Shown: positions 18,223 to 27,703 of the stretch, piece after piece
How positions within the stretch are numbered: the first letter of the stretch is position 1
Layout of the letters: each line of letters begins with the position of its first letter
Assembly (NCBI RefSeq): GCF_023078455.1
Contig: NZ_CP095740.1
Location: forward strand, 1,848,001 to 1,912,000
Source: Luteibacter aegosomatis
Lineage (GTDB): Bacteria; Pseudomonadota; Gammaproteobacteria; Xanthomonadales; Rhodanobacteraceae
DNA length: 64,000 bases
Direction of reading: 5' to 3'
Notes under the pieces: generated by a model
Databases searched by the model: none
What the model saw: only the letters and a program-made list of their open reading frames with translations
What the model was told of the DNA's origin: nothing
Position numbers and translations under genes: made by a program

Positions 18223-18564
18223 TCAGGACAGCACGTTGACCTGCGTCGCGCCGATCACCGCGATGAACACCACCGGAAGCATCCAGAACCGGCTCGGGTC
18301 GCGCCACGTGGACACGCCCAGGCAGACCACGCCGAGCACGCACGACACGATGCCCGCGGCGGTGAGTCCCAGGGCCAGCAGCGAGGGATCGCCGCCGCCG
18401 GAGGCCAGCAGCAAGGGATGGAAGATCGCGTACCAGGCCAGCACGAGGCAGGCGCCGCCGACGATGCCGAGGAGCCAGTTGGACGGATGGTGCTTCGGAA
18501 GAAGCTGGATGCCGAGATAGATAGCAAGAACGACGACAGCAAAAACGACGAGCAGCAAGGCCAT
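18223..18564 (-). CDS. small four-helix integral membrane protein
   Basis: A 113-residue protein with about four transmembrane helices: a start helix (ALLLVVFAVVVLAIYLGIQL), then NWLLGIVGGACLVLAWYAIF, LLALGLTAAGIVSCVLGVVC and MLPVVFIAVIGA. It has no charged pore residues or motif that point to transport. The function is unknown. AAAGGGG precedes the ATG at 18564. It stands between the S4 gene and the LytS gene and has no same-strand partner. Confidence 0.7.
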   Translation of the reverse strand: MALLLVVFAVVVLAIYLGIQLLPKHHPSNWLLGIVGGACLVLAWYAIFHPLLLASGGGDPSLLALGLTAAGIVSCVLGVVCLGVSTWRDPSRFWMLPVVFIAVIGATQVNVLS

Positions 18565-18798
18565 GCAATAACCCCTTTGTCGTGACTGGTGCGGTCCCCA
18601 CCGCGAGAGTCGTTCCGTCGAGGATGGCGCATGAGGGCGCCCACGTCATGCTGCGGCGCGATAGGAAAAAACCCCAGGTCGGCCATGTCGGGGAGCGCGC
18701 GTTTCGTCGGCTCCTGGGCCGTTTCGTCGGAATTCCCCGCCCGGCCCCGCAGCTGCGTCGTATGCTCCGTCCGCATTCGAAGCCGGAAGGGGCGGAAC

Positions 18799-20040
18799 AT
18801 GGCGAGCATCAAGTTTCTAGGACGTATCCTCGTGGCATGGTTTGCCGCCTGGTGCGTGCTGCTGGTCGTGTGGAACGTCACCGGCTGGAATCGTGGCGAC
18901 CTGCCGTGGGTATTCAGCATGGCCTGGTTCGTCGGCCTGCTCGCCTCGCTCGCCCGCGGCGTCACGCACCTGTATCGCGTGCGCACCATCGCCGGCCGCG
19001 TGGATGCCGAAACCCTTTCCAACCGCCAGCGCAGGCGCGTCGAAGTGCCTTACGGTGCCGACGAGGCCTTCGGACTCGTCGAAGAGGCGGTGCGCGAGCT
19101 TCCCAACGTTCACGACGTGGTCGCCCGGCGGGGCAGCCTCCAACTGCATGCCACCGTCCGCCTGCCGCGGACGGAGGCGTCGCGGCGTCGCTGGCGTGCC
19201 TGGTTCGCGTCCTTCGACCGGCATACCCAGGTCACCGCGACCCTGACACCGTCCGACGGCTCGTCCAGCGTGATGTTCGTTTGCGAGCCCGACATCGGCG
19301 CCTGGGCCGACTGGTTCAATCCCGATACCGGCACCTCGCTCGAATACGTCGAATCGTTGGTACGCGCCATCGCGCAGAAGCTCGCCGGGCGACGCAACCG
19401 GGAGCGGGCCGACGTACGCCAGACGGCGATGGAAAAGGAGCTGACGGCGGCCCAGCTCGGCCTTTTGCAGGCGCAGGTCGAGCCGCACTTCCTCTACAAC
19501 ACGCTCGCCAGCGCGCAGGAACTGGTGCGCACCGATCCGGCGCGCGCCGACAAGATGCTGGGTCACCTGATCGACTACCTGCGCAGGTCGTTGCCGCGCG
19601 TGGATGGCTCGCTCTCCACCCTGGGCCAGGAACTGGAGCGCTCGACCGCGTGGCTGGAGATCATGCGCCTGCGCATGGGCGAGCGGCTGATCGTGCATAC
19701 CGACGTACCGGCCGCGGCGCTGGGCGTACCGATGCCGTCGATGATGCTGCAGACGCTGGTGGAAAACGCGATCAAGCACGGTCTCGAACCCAAGCCCGGC
19801 GGTGGCGGCATCTGGATCCGTGCCGGCGTGGACGCTTCCGCGCTTTCGCTCACGGTGGCCGACGACGGCATGGGCTTTCGCAGCGACGGCGCGGGTACCG
19901 GCATCGGCCTGAAGAACCTTCGCGAACGCCTGCGCCTCACCTATGGTGGCGCGGCAAGCTTCACCATCGGCAACAATTTCCCGAATGGCGTGGCCGCGAC
20001 GATCACGTTGCCGGCCACCGAAGGAGCCGGTCATGCCTAA
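18799..20040 (+). CDS. LytS-type sensor histidine kinase (His_kinase family)
   Basis: A 413-residue membrane kinase. Two helices near residues 5-25 and 38-55 anchor it. A 150-residue cytosolic domain follows (about 70-205) that I do not recognise. The phospho-acceptor is H230 in EPHFLYN, the mark of the LytS/YehU class, and the ATPase domain has NAIKHGL, DDGMGF and GIGLKNLRERL. Signal input is unknown. Its stop overlaps the response-regulator start by 8 bases (ATGCCTAA), so the pair is translationally coupled. This gene and the next two form an operon. Confidence 0.9.
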   Translation: MASIKFLGRILVAWFAAWCVLLVVWNVTGWNRGDLPWVFSMAWFVGLLASLARGVTHLYRVRTIAGRVDAETLSNRQRRRVEVPYGADEAFGLVEEAVRELPNVHDVVARRGSLQLHATVRLPRTEASRRRWRAWFASFDRHTQVTATLTPSDGSSSVMFVCEPDIGAWADWFNPDTGTSLEYVESLVRAIAQKLAGRRNRERADVRQTAMEKELTAAQLGLLQAQVEPHFLYNTLASAQELVRTDPARADKMLGHLIDYLRRSLPRVDGSLSTLGQELERSTAWLEIMRLRMGERLIVHTDVPAAALGVPMPSMMLQTLVENAIKHGLEPKPGGGGIWIRAGVDASALSLTVADDGMGFRSDGAGTGIGLKNLRERLRLTYGGAASFTIGNNFPNGVAATITLPATEGAGHA

Positions 20041-20800
20041 GTGCATCGTGGCCGAAGACGAACGACTGCTGAGCGCGGCACTGCAACGCGAGCTGGCCGT
20101 GGCGTGGCCGGAACTGGACATCGTGGAAGTGGCCGAGGACGGTGGCGCGGCACTGGAAGCCATCGCCAGCCATCGTCCCGACGTGGCCTTCCTCGACATC
20201 CGCATGCCGGGACTGACCGGCATGGAAGTGGCGGCCGCGGCGGCCGACGCCAGTCCGTCGACCCTGGTGGTATTCATCACCGCCTACGACCAGTACGCGG
20301 TGGACGCGTTCGAGCGCGGAGCCATCGATTACCTGCTCAAGCCGGTCACGGCCGAGCGCCTGGCGCATACCGTCGCCCGCCTGCGTGGCCGCCTGGCGGA
20401 GGCCGGTCGGCACGCCGAACGCACCTCGCGCCTGGCGCGCGACATGCTCGAGCGCTTCGACGACAGGCCGGACGAGCCCCTCACCTGGATCACCGCGAGC
20501 GCGGGGCGCGGCACGCGGCTGATCCTCGTCGACGACGTGATCTATTTTCGCGCCGACAACAAGTACACCCTGGTCGCCACGGGCGATGGCGACGCCTTGC
20601 TCACTCGCCCCATCCGCGACCTTCTCAGGCAACTCGATCCGCGAACGTTCCGGCAGATCCACCGATCGACCATCGTCAACCTGCGCCAGGTCGCCTCGGT
20701 GGAGCGCGACGACAGCGGCAAGGGCTGCCTGCGCCTGCGCGGACGTCCGGAGACGCTGAGCGTCAGCCAGCCGTTCATGGCGATCTTCCGGGCCATGTGA
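20033..20800 (+). CDS. LytTR-family response regulator
   Basis: A 255-residue regulator. The receiver domain (1-120) has E8/D9, the phosphorylation site D55 in FLDIRMPG, and K103 in LLKPV. The LytTR DNA-binding domain (about 150-250) has the family strands VIYFRADNKYTLV and LDPRTFRQIHRSTIVNL. LytTR proteins bind direct repeats in target promoters. Targets are not known here, but the coupled kinase gene before it and the small lipoprotein after it (16 bases) probably belong to its pathway. Confidence 0.93.
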   Translation: MPKCIVAEDERLLSAALQRELAVAWPELDIVEVAEDGGAALEAIASHRPDVAFLDIRMPGLTGMEVAAAAADASPSTLVVFITAYDQYAVDAFERGAIDYLLKPVTAERLAHTVARLRGRLAEAGRHAERTSRLARDMLERFDDRPDEPLTWITASAGRGTRLILVDDVIYFRADNKYTLVATGDGDALLTRPIRDLLRQLDPRTFRQIHRSTIVNLRQVASVERDDSGKGCLRLRGRPETLSVSQPFMAIFRAM

Positions 20801-20816
20801 CGAAAGGAGAACTTCC

Positions 20817-21146
20817 ATGCGTATGTTTTTGGCGATCGTCTACGGTTTCCTCAACCTCGTCGGCTGCACGGATGCGCAGAACCGCAGCATGCGGGTGTCG
20901 TCGTCCGAGAACGGCACGACCGTACTCGACGCGCGCACCGACGTCGACCTGGGTCGCGCGGAATTCACGTGCAACGCGAGCCGAAGCGGGCACTGCTATT
21001 ACGCCGTGTTCTACGAGGGGAAGGAAATCCGCACCTTCGTACTGAGCGTGGCGGAGCGGCGTCGTCTCGACGGGCTTCCCGCGGGGTTCGAGCAATGCGT
21101 GGGTGCCGAGCCCTCCCGCATGTCGCCCTCGTGTCGTCCGCTCTGA
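20817..21146 (+). CDS. small lipoprotein downstream of the LytS/LytTR pair
   Basis: A 109-residue protein with a very short signal segment and a lipobox-like LVGC near residue 17. The mature part holds further cysteines (TCNAS, HCYYAVFYEGK, QCVGAE, SCRPL), which may form disulphide bonds in the periplasm. AAAGGAG lies at ideal distance before the ATG. The gene starts 16 bases after the response regulator and is surely part of that operon, so it may be a sensing accessory or a target. No family is recognised. Confidence 0.66.
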   Translation: MRMFLAIVYGFLNLVGCTDAQNRSMRVSSSENGTTVLDARTDVDLGRAEFTCNASRSGHCYYAVFYEGKEIRTFVLSVAERRRLDGLPAGFEQCVGAEPSRMSPSCRPL

Positions 21147-21152
21147 GGTGCC

Positions 21153-21180
21153 GTGCCGGAGGCCGAGGGACCTCCGGCAC
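21153..21180. terminator. 10-bp hairpin between the LytTR operon and the DUF6289-like gene
   Basis: A perfect inverted repeat (GTGCCGGAGG and complement) with an 8-base loop in the convergent intergenic space. It can end both the LytTR operon and the opposing gene. Confidence 0.6.
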
Positions 21181-21209
21181 GCGATGACGAAGGGCGGAAC
21201 GTCAGGCGA

Positions 21210-21593
21210 TCACTGGTAACCGACCGAATAGGGCCACAGGCCCAGTACGTTGACCTCGGGAACGTAGCTGCCCTGACAACTCGCGATGCTGCAAGCGGCG
21301 TCGATGGTGAGGCTGGATGGAAGCGTATAGGCCACCACGATCTTGCCCGGAACGATCCACCCCTCATCGCCGCCGCTCGGGCAACTGGTGGCTTCCTCGA
21401 TGTGATAAGCGGTATGGATGTTGCCGCCGTGCTTGGCGATGCCGCTGCAGAGCAGGTATTGCTGGCCGACCAGGTTGCCGAACTCGTCGAAGTATTTCAC
21501 CGAGCGTGAAGCGGGTGGGACCGCCTTGGCCGCACCGCTGAAGCCGGCGGTGGCGACGGCCGCGAGAGCGATTCCCATGAGCATGGCTTTCAT
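21210..21593 (-). CDS. small exported protein, DUF6289-like
   Basis: A 127-residue exported protein with a signal peptide (MLMGIALAAVATAGFSGAAKA). The mature chain starts with a YFDEFGNLVGQQYLLCSG segment that resembles the short DUF6289 proteins of gammaproteobacteria. Five cysteines (LCSG, SCPSG, ACSIASCQG) are spaced for disulphide bonds. The function is unknown. The ATG at 21593 is taken because an upstream start would put extra polar residues before the signal peptide. It lies 120 bases after the CocE-like gene in the same direction. Confidence 0.65.
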   Translation of the reverse strand: MKAMLMGIALAAVATAGFSGAAKAVPPASRSVKYFDEFGNLVGQQYLLCSGIAKHGGNIHTAYHIEEATSCPSGGDEGWIVPGKIVVAYTLPSSLTIDAACSIASCQGSYVPEVNVLGLWPYSVGYQ

Positions 21594-21713
21594 GCGACGT
21601 ACCCCTTGAATGCAGGCGAATCCTGCAACGGGCACGTTATCGGCAGCGGTGCGAGAAAAGCTGTAGGCGTGCCGCGACATCCGATGTAAGGGCACGCCTA
21701 CGCGTTTTCGGCA

Positions 21714-23702
21714 TCAGTTCGATCCGCGCGGTACCACCGTATAGGTAATCTTCGACGGGTGCGCCGCGTCGTGGTGTACCGCGTTATGCGCGATCACGCC
21801 CTTGGCCTCGTCGTAGTTGTTGCCGCCGGTGTTGAGGTTGCGGTCGAAACGCGGGAAGTTGCTGCTGGCGATCGCCACGCGCAGCTTGTGCCCCGGCTTG
21901 AAGAAGTAGCTGGTGTCGATCGGCTGGAACGTCACCTTGTACACCTCGCCGTCCTTCATCCAAACGGGCGGCTTGTCGTAGCCTTCGCGGTAACGCATGC
22001 GCTGGATGTTCTCGGTAATGTTGAACGACTTGCCGTCGGGCATGACGTCCATCACCTTGAAGGTGAAATCGGTGTCCTTCGCGTCCGAGGAAACGTACAG
22101 CGTCACGGTGATCGGTCCGCTGACTTCCGTGCCTTCCTTGAAGGCCTCCGAGTCGTACACGAGGATATCGTTGCGGGCGAGCTGGCCGTTCTGGTCGAAC
22201 GAACCGAACTTGACCGCCGTGCCCTGGCAGCAACCGCCGCCTCCCAGCGTGGTGACGGGATTCATCGGGTCGTAGACGAAGCGGTCGGGTTGGTCGGGGC
22301 CGCTCGGTGCGTCGGTCGAGAGCTTGCCGTCGCCGTAGAGCGTATTGGCCTTGCCGCCGCTGGTGAAGTAGAGGTCGCGCGTGACGGCGCCGGCCGGCGG
22401 CCAGGTGGCGGAGTCGTGCCACTTGTTTTCGCCCATCACGTAGTACATGACCTTGGCCTGCTTGTCGACGACGGGGCTGTCCACGCCCTTGAGCCACTTG
22501 TCGAACCAGCCGAACACGAGGCTGTCGTAATCGTAGCGCGCGTCGCCCACGTCGAGGTCGCCGATCATCGTGTGCTCGGTGGCGCGCGTGTAGGCGCAAT
22601 GCAGCACCGGCGCGATCACCGCGTATTGCTGGTCGGCCACCGCCTTCGGTGCGGTGGCGCGCACGTGGTTGTAGGCGGCGAGGTTGGGCGACACGGAGAC
22701 GTCGAACCAGCTCATGAACCACAGGCCGGGCTTGGCGATCTTCATGTCGTCGTGCCACAGGCCGCCCTTGTACCAGGCGGGGCTGTTCGGCGTGCGTGCG
22801 ATCATGTTGCCGCCGGTCGGCACGTCCATCGCGTCGGCGAAGATGCCCTTGGGGCCGTCCACCGATTTCATGATGTCCTTCTCGGGAAGCACCCAGAAGG
22901 CGGTGTCCCAGTCGGCGCGCGGCGGCGCGGAATCCAGGTCGAACATCTTCGACGCGCGGATGAGGTCGGCCTGCGACATGTTCGCCGGGAACTGCGGCCG
23001 CACCTGGTTCTGTTCCTTGTAGAGCCAATCGATGAAGAGCATCTGCACCGCGCCGCCGCGATACCAGTTGCCCTGCTCGTAGTAGGGACCCACGCGGCCC
23101 ACGCCGGCGCCGAAGCCCTGCACGTTGAACGTGGCCAGGCCGGGTTCATCCTGCGCGACCACGGCCATCTGCCATTCCGCCGTGGACGAGCAGCCGGTGG
23201 TGCCCACCTTGCCGCTCGACCAGGGTTGCGAGGTGATCCAGCGGACGGCGTCCACGCCGTCGGAAAGGGGGGCGCCGAGGATCTCGTAGTTACCCTCGGA
23301 AAAATAATGGCCGCGCTCGTTCATCTCGACGAACGCGTAACCGCGTTTCACGGCGTCGAGCTCGTGGGTCATGTCGCGCGGCGCGCCGAGCTTAACGTCC
23401 CAGAAGTTGAAGTTGTACGGGGTGCGCACGAAGATCGTCGGCACCTTGCCGCTCGCGTTCTTCGGCCGGTAGATGTCCGCGGCCATGCGCTTGCCGTCGC
23501 GCATCTTCACCATTACCTTGCGATCGACCACCGCGATGTCCTGCAATTGCTTCTCGATGGACTCGCGCTTGTCGATCAGCTGCTTCTGCTCGCGCGTCAG
23601 GGGAGCATCCTGCGCGGCGACGGGCCCGGCGGCGAGGGCAAGGCATACGCTTCCGAGGGCCACCGACGATACGGTGCGGAAGGAGAGAGGGGCACGACGC
23701 AT
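21714..23702 (-). CDS. CocE/NonD family hydrolase, exported
   Basis: A 662-residue exported hydrolase. A signal peptide ([18 protein letters not shown]) comes first, then the X-Pro dipeptidyl-peptidase S15/CocE alpha/beta hydrolase domain with the nucleophile elbow in [12 protein letters not shown] near residue 170. Family hallmarks are [26 protein letters not shown] and, in the C-terminal jelly-roll domain, [17 protein letters not shown] and [19 protein letters not shown]. CocE-type enzymes cleave esters or N-terminal Xaa-Pro bonds; glutaryl-7-ACA acylases also fall in this family. The exact substrate cannot be read from sequence. Confidence 0.9.
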   Translation of the reverse strand: MRRAPLSFRTVSSVALGSVCLALAAGPVAAQDAPLTREQKQLIDKRESIEKQLQDIAVVDRKVMVKMRDGKRMAADIYRPKNASGKVPTIFVRTPYNFNFWDVKLGAPRDMTHELDAVKRGYAFVEMNERGHYFSEGNYEILGAPLSDGVDAVRWITSQPWSSGKVGTTGCSSTAEWQMAVVAQDEPGLATFNVQGFGAGVGRVGPYYEQGNWYRGGAVQMLFIDWLYKEQNQVRPQFPANMSQADLIRASKMFDLDSAPPRADWDTAFWVLPEKDIMKSVDGPKGIFADAMDVPTGGNMIARTPNSPAWYKGGLWHDDMKIAKPGLWFMSWFDVSVSPNLAAYNHVRATAPKAVADQQYAVIAPVLHCAYTRATEHTMIGDLDVGDARYDYDSLVFGWFDKWLKGVDSPVVDKQAKVMYYVMGENKWHDSATWPPAGAVTRDLYFTSGGKANTLYGDGKLSTDAPSGPDQPDRFVYDPMNPVTTLGGGGCCQGTAVKFGSFDQNGQLARNDILVYDSEAFKEGTEVSGPITVTLYVSSDAKDTDFTFKVMDVMPDGKSFNITENIQRMRYREGYDKPPVWMKDGEVYKVTFQPIDTSYFFKPGHKLRVAIASSNFPRFDRNLNTGGNNYDEAKGVIAHNAVHHDAAHPSKITYTVVPRGSN

Positions 23703-23831
23703 GGGCTGGTGGCCTTTGACCGGGACGATCTTTCGAGTCTGGCAAACCCGTCAGGGCAGGTAAATCGTGACTTGTGGCACGGTGGGCAGCCGATCGCATC
23801 GGCGAATCGGCGTGCCTGGACGCCTCAGGCC

Positions 23832-24050
23832 TCAGGCCTCGGGCACCGCCACGCCGTGGCGATGCAGGATCGCCGAGACCTCCGAGCTCACCCAGTCGAA
23901 GTGCTCCGGCCCCGCGGCTTCGAGGACGGCGTTCGATTTCTCGGCGAAGGCGGGCCAGAACGCGTCGGGGTCCGGGTTATGGCGCAGGTCGCGCTCCACC
24001 TCGGTGTCGAGGCGTCCCAGCATGCGCTCAAGGTCGTCACGGTGGCTCAT
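23832..24050 (-). CDS. small hypothetical protein
   Basis: A 72-residue acidic protein of unknown family, predicted mostly helical (DDLERMLGRLDTEVERDL, FDWVSSEVSAILHRHG). It has no signal peptide and no membrane helix. The ATG at 24050 is the only good start. Its position, convergent with the hydrolase promoter and divergent from the antiporter, gives no functional hint. Confidence 0.55.
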   Translation of the reverse strand: MSHRDDLERMLGRLDTEVERDLRHNPDPDAFWPAFAEKSNAVLEAAGPEHFDWVSSEVSAILHRHGVAVPEA

Positions 24051-24211
24051 GGGCGCAGACTAGCCTGACCCCATGTTCGTACGGCGTATACGGCGTGCGG
24101 GTACCGCCATGGCGCCCGACCTGGGTCGAGGGGCCGCAGCGTCCCATGCGCTGGACACCGGCCGCGGGCCGCGGCCGCTATGCTTGCAGCGCACTGCGTC
24201 CAGAGATAGCC

Positions 24212-25816
24212 ATGTCGTCCACCGAAACCTTCAAGTTCGTCCTCATCCTGCTCGTGGCGCTGGTCGCGCTGGAGCTGATCGCGCGGCGGTTGCGCCTGCC
24301 CACGGCGGCCGCGTTGCTTGCCGGCGGCATCGGCATCGCCTTCATTCCGGGCATCCCGCCGGTCACGTTCGATCCGGAACTCGTGCTCATCCTGTTTCTG
24401 CCGCCGCTACTGCAGGACGGTGCCTACTACACGGTCTGGTCCGATTTTCGCCGTTATCTCGGCGGCATCCTGTGGCTGGCCGTCGGCGCCGTGATCTTCA
24501 CCACCTTCGCGGTGGGCGCCGTCGTCCACGCGGTGCTTCCGTCGCTGCCGTGGGGCGCCTGCTTCGCCCTGGGCGCCGTCGTTTCGCCTCCCGACGCGGT
24601 GGCGGCCAAGGCCGTGCTGGGCAAGGTGCGCCTGCCCAGGCGGCTCAACGTGCTGCTGGAAGGGGAGAGCCTGCTTAACGATGCGACCGGCCTGGTGCTG
24701 TTCCGCTTCGCCGTCGCCGCGACGCTCACCGGCGCCTTCAGCATGCAGGATGCCGTATTCAGCTTCTTCGGGCTGGCGTTGGGCGGAGTCGCCGTGGGCG
24801 TGGTGATCGGCTTCGTCGTGGTGTTCACGCTCCGCCGCATCGTCGAGCACGTGTTCCTGGCGATCATCGCCTCTTGCCTGACCCCATGGGCGGCCTACAT
24901 CGGCGGCGAGGCGCTGCACGTCTCGGGCGTCATCTCCACGGTGACCGCGGGCATCATTTTCGGCTGGTACCAGCACGACGTGTTCTCGGCGCACGTGCGC
25001 GTGCGCGGCACGTCGTTCTGGAAGGTGATGATCTTCCTGCTCGAGGCGCTGGTCTTCATCCTCATCGGCTTTTCCCTGCGCGGGGTGGTGGATCGCCTGG
25101 GCGGCCTGGACGCCACCGTCCACGCGCTGGGCCTGCCGATCCTCGCGGTGCTGGGTGCGGTGATCCTCTCGCGGTTCGTCTGGGTTTACGCCACCGACTA
25201 CCTGCGGATTCCGCTAGCCCGACTCGTGGGGCGGAAGCCGCCGCCGCCTTCGCCCCGTGCGTCGTTCCTGCTCAGTTGGGCGGGCATGCGCGGCGTGGTC
25301 ACGCTGGCCATCGCGCTCTCGCTGCCCGAATCGATGCCGGGACGCGATCTCACCCTCGCCGCGTCCTTCGTCGTGATCCTGGTCACCGTCGTGATCCAGG
25401 GTGGCACCATGGCGCCCGTGATCCGCTGGCTGGGCCTGGATCGCTCCGCGCATGAGCCGACCCACTACCTCAACGAAGGCCAGGCCTCGGCGCTGATCGA
25501 CAAGGCGCAACTGGACGCCGTCCGGGCCTTGGCCTATGACGCGCAGGGCGCGCTCATCCACCCGCGCCTGCTCGAGCAATACACCTACCGGCTCAGCGTC
25601 ACCGAGCGCTCGGCGGCTTCACCGCCGGATCGCGATATCCGTGGACGACAGGAACACTACGACGTGATCCTCGCCGCCGTCGCCGCGGGGCGCGCTGAGA
25701 TGTTGCGATTGCATCGCGCGGGGAAGATCCACGACGATCTCCTGCATTACATCGAGCGCGACCTCGATCTGCAGGAAATCGAAGCGATGAACGATCGAGA
25801 GGCGCCCCAGGCCTGA
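24212..25816 (+). CDS. CPA1-family Na+/H+ antiporter
   Basis: A 534-residue inner-membrane cation/proton antiporter with about 12-13 helices. The ion-binding ND motif is in SLLNDATGLVLF, the preceding GAVVSPPDAVAAKAVL and the arginine of WAGMRGVVTLA are conserved in CPA1. A cytosolic tail of about 110 residues follows, ending in a coiled, charged segment. It likely exports Na+ (or K+) for pH and salt homeostasis. The start at 24212 is preceded by a weak AGAGATAGCC site; the open frame further upstream has no homology. Confidence 0.92.
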   Translation: MSSTETFKFVLILLVALVALELIARRLRLPTAAALLAGGIGIAFIPGIPPVTFDPELVLILFLPPLLQDGAYYTVWSDFRRYLGGILWLAVGAVIFTTFAVGAVVHAVLPSLPWGACFALGAVVSPPDAVAAKAVLGKVRLPRRLNVLLEGESLLNDATGLVLFRFAVAATLTGAFSMQDAVFSFFGLALGGVAVGVVIGFVVVFTLRRIVEHVFLAIIASCLTPWAAYIGGEALHVSGVISTVTAGIIFGWYQHDVFSAHVRVRGTSFWKVMIFLLEALVFILIGFSLRGVVDRLGGLDATVHALGLPILAVLGAVILSRFVWVYATDYLRIPLARLVGRKPPPPSPRASFLLSWAGMRGVVTLAIALSLPESMPGRDLTLAASFVVILVTVVIQGGTMAPVIRWLGLDRSAHEPTHYLNEGQASALIDKAQLDAVRALAYDAQGALIHPRLLEQYTYRLSVTERSAASPPDRDIRGRQEHYDVILAAVAAGRAEMLRLHRAGKIHDDLLHYIERDLDLQEIEAMNDREAPQA

Positions 25817-25976
25817 GGATTCGGCATCACGGCGAGTGGCCGGGGCGTCGCCCATTCACGTCGCGTCCACGATCCCGGGCGGGTCAGATCGTCCAAATGT
25901 GCACCGGTCGGCATAATCCAGCCAGGAAGACCGTCAAGCTTCAGGTTGGTCAGGCAACAGGGAAACGACGGTGACC

Positions 25977-26303
25977 ATGACGACACCGGTCGACGTCTCG
26001 CATCGGCAACTGGAAAGGCTTCACGACGACACGAGCGCCCTCATCGAGGCGTTTCGCGGCGCGGACTTCGACGAAGCGGGTTTTCGTTGCCATCTCATCT
26101 GCCTCACCGCCAGGGACATGGGCCTGGATGAGCTGCATGCGGTCGCCACGCGCCTGGTGGATACGCTCGCCCCCTGGCGCGAATCGCGGGCACCACGCGG
26201 CGAGATTCTCGCCGCGGCGCTGCTCATCGAAGACGTGAGCCACGCGATGCATCGCGCCATCGTCGGTAGCCTCGGCACCGACGAAGGTGAACCCGATCAC
26301 TGA
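25977..26303 (+). CDS. hypothetical helical protein
   Basis: A 108-residue protein with no signal peptide or transmembrane segment, predicted helical throughout (HRQLERLHDDTSALIEAF, LLIEDVSHAMHRAIVGS). Several His and Cys residues (FRCHLICLTARD) might bind a ligand. The ATG at 25977 is preferred to the GTG at 25971. No family is recognised. It stands alone between the antiporter and the beta-propeller gene. Confidence 0.58.
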   Translation: MTTPVDVSHRQLERLHDDTSALIEAFRGADFDEAGFRCHLICLTARDMGLDELHAVATRLVDTLAPWRESRAPRGEILAAALLIEDVSHAMHRAIVGSLGTDEGEPDH

Positions 26304-26400
26304 TTCGGCGCGTTGCCCGGGCCGGTTGTAACCGGGACGGCCGGAACGGCGAATCGACGGTGTGCCTCCTGTCCCAGGGGGCTTACGCCGGAGATATGCC

Positions 26401-27573
26401 ATGCAAAAGAAGCACGTTCTTGCGGTCGCCGCGCTGGCGGCCTTGTCGGTGTCCACCGTTGCCGGTGCCCAGGTGATCCAGCCCGATCTCTTCGGGCTCG
26501 GGCAGCAACATGTCTACGTCATGTCCAACGGCATCGACGGAAATGCCGTGGCCGTACTGCGCCGCAACCGTTCCGGTAGCCTGGACAAGGTCGGCACCTA
26601 TCGCACGGGCGGCAAGGGTGTCGGCGTCGGCACCACCGCACCGCCGCCCGATCCGCTCGGTTCGCAGAATGCGTTGCTGCTCAGCGACGACGGCCATCTC
26701 CTATTCGCGGTGAACGCGGGCAGCCACCAGGTATCCACGTTCCTCGTCCTGGGCGATTACCTCGAACTGGTGGACGTGACCGACTCGGGCGGTACCTACC
26801 CGGTGAGCATCGCGCAGCGGGGCGATCGCCTCTTCGTGCTCAATAGCGCCGAGCAGGCCAACGTCACGGCGTTCCGCATCGGTCTGTTCGGCAACCTCTC
26901 GAAGGTGCCCGGCGGATCGCGGGTCATCGGCACCGACGAGCCCCTGGTCAACGGCCAGCCCAACGTCGGCAACACGGCGAGCCAGTTGCAGTTCGACCGT
27001 ACCGGCCGCTGGCTGGCAGTGTCGGTGAAGGATTCGCGCGATCGCGGTTACGTGGAAACCTTCGGCGTCGACCGGTCGGGCAACCTCGCGAAGGATCCGG
27101 CCATCACGCCCACCGACGATGCCGCCGCCTTCGGATTCACCTTCGACGCGCAGAATCACCTGTTGCTCGCCGACGGAGCCCTCAATGCGGTTTCGTCGTT
27201 CTCCATCGGTCCTCGGGGCGACCTCACCGCCATCTCGTCGCCCGTGGCGGACGGGCAAAAGGCCACGTGCTGGCTGGATGCGAACGGCCACCTCGTCTAT
27301 ACGGCGTCGGCGGGAACGAACACGCTCAGCAGCTATCGCGTGGATGGCGCGGGACGGCTCACCTTGCTCGATGGCGCCGCGGCGGACCTCGGCACCGGTC
27401 ACGCCACGACCGATGTCAAGTTCTCGCGCGACGGCAAATCGTTGTACGTGAACGCGCCGGGCACGGGTACCGTCAAGGCGTTCCAGGTGCATGCCGACGG
27501 TAGCCTCGTTCCGTTGGGCGAAACGCAGGTCTTCGGCGCCGGCACGGGCACCCAGGGCCTCGCGGTTCAGTAA
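26401..27573 (+). CDS. exported lactonase-like beta-propeller protein
   Basis: A 390-residue exported protein. A signal peptide (VLAVAALAALSVSTVAGAQ) is followed by about seven beta-propeller blades in which FDRTGRWLAVSVKDS, FDAQNHLLLADGALNAV, DANGHLVYTASAGTNTLSSY and FSRDGKSLYVNAPGTGTVKAF are repeated. The fold matches the 6-phosphogluconolactonase (Pgl) and YVTN-type families, but a periplasmic location makes a sugar-phosphate role unlikely. The substrate or binding partner is unknown. A perfect 12-base-pair terminator follows the stop. Confidence 0.85.
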   Translation: MQKKHVLAVAALAALSVSTVAGAQVIQPDLFGLGQQHVYVMSNGIDGNAVAVLRRNRSGSLDKVGTYRTGGKGVGVGTTAPPPDPLGSQNALLLSDDGHLLFAVNAGSHQVSTFLVLGDYLELVDVTDSGGTYPVSIAQRGDRLFVLNSAEQANVTAFRIGLFGNLSKVPGGSRVIGTDEPLVNGQPNVGNTASQLQFDRTGRWLAVSVKDSRDRGYVETFGVDRSGNLAKDPAITPTDDAAAFGFTFDAQNHLLLADGALNAVSSFSIGPRGDLTAISSPVADGQKATCWLDANGHLVYTASAGTNTLSSYRVDGAGRLTLLDGAAADLGTGHATTDVKFSRDGKSLYVNAPGTGTVKAFQVHADGSLVPLGETQVFGAGTGTQGLAVQ

Positions 27574-27583
27574 ACGGGCTTGG

Positions 27584-27623
27584 CGCCGGATCGCCGCCCG
27601 GGTGAGCCGGGGGCGATCCGGCG
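27584..27623 (+). terminator. 12-bp inverted repeat terminator
   Basis: A perfect inverted repeat (CGCCGGATCGCC and complement) with a 16-base GC-rich loop, starting 10 bases after the beta-propeller stop. Confidence 0.65.
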
Positions 27624-27703
27624 AGGCGTCGGGAACCGACCGTTTGTAACTTTTCGGTTCCGGTGGCCGAATAGGCGGATACCCGCCCGCCGAACGTGCC
27701 CCG

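Noticed and set aside
21759..24068. 769-codon open frame on the plus strand
   Set aside because: Antisense shadow of the CocE/NonD hydrolase; no domain or ribosome site.
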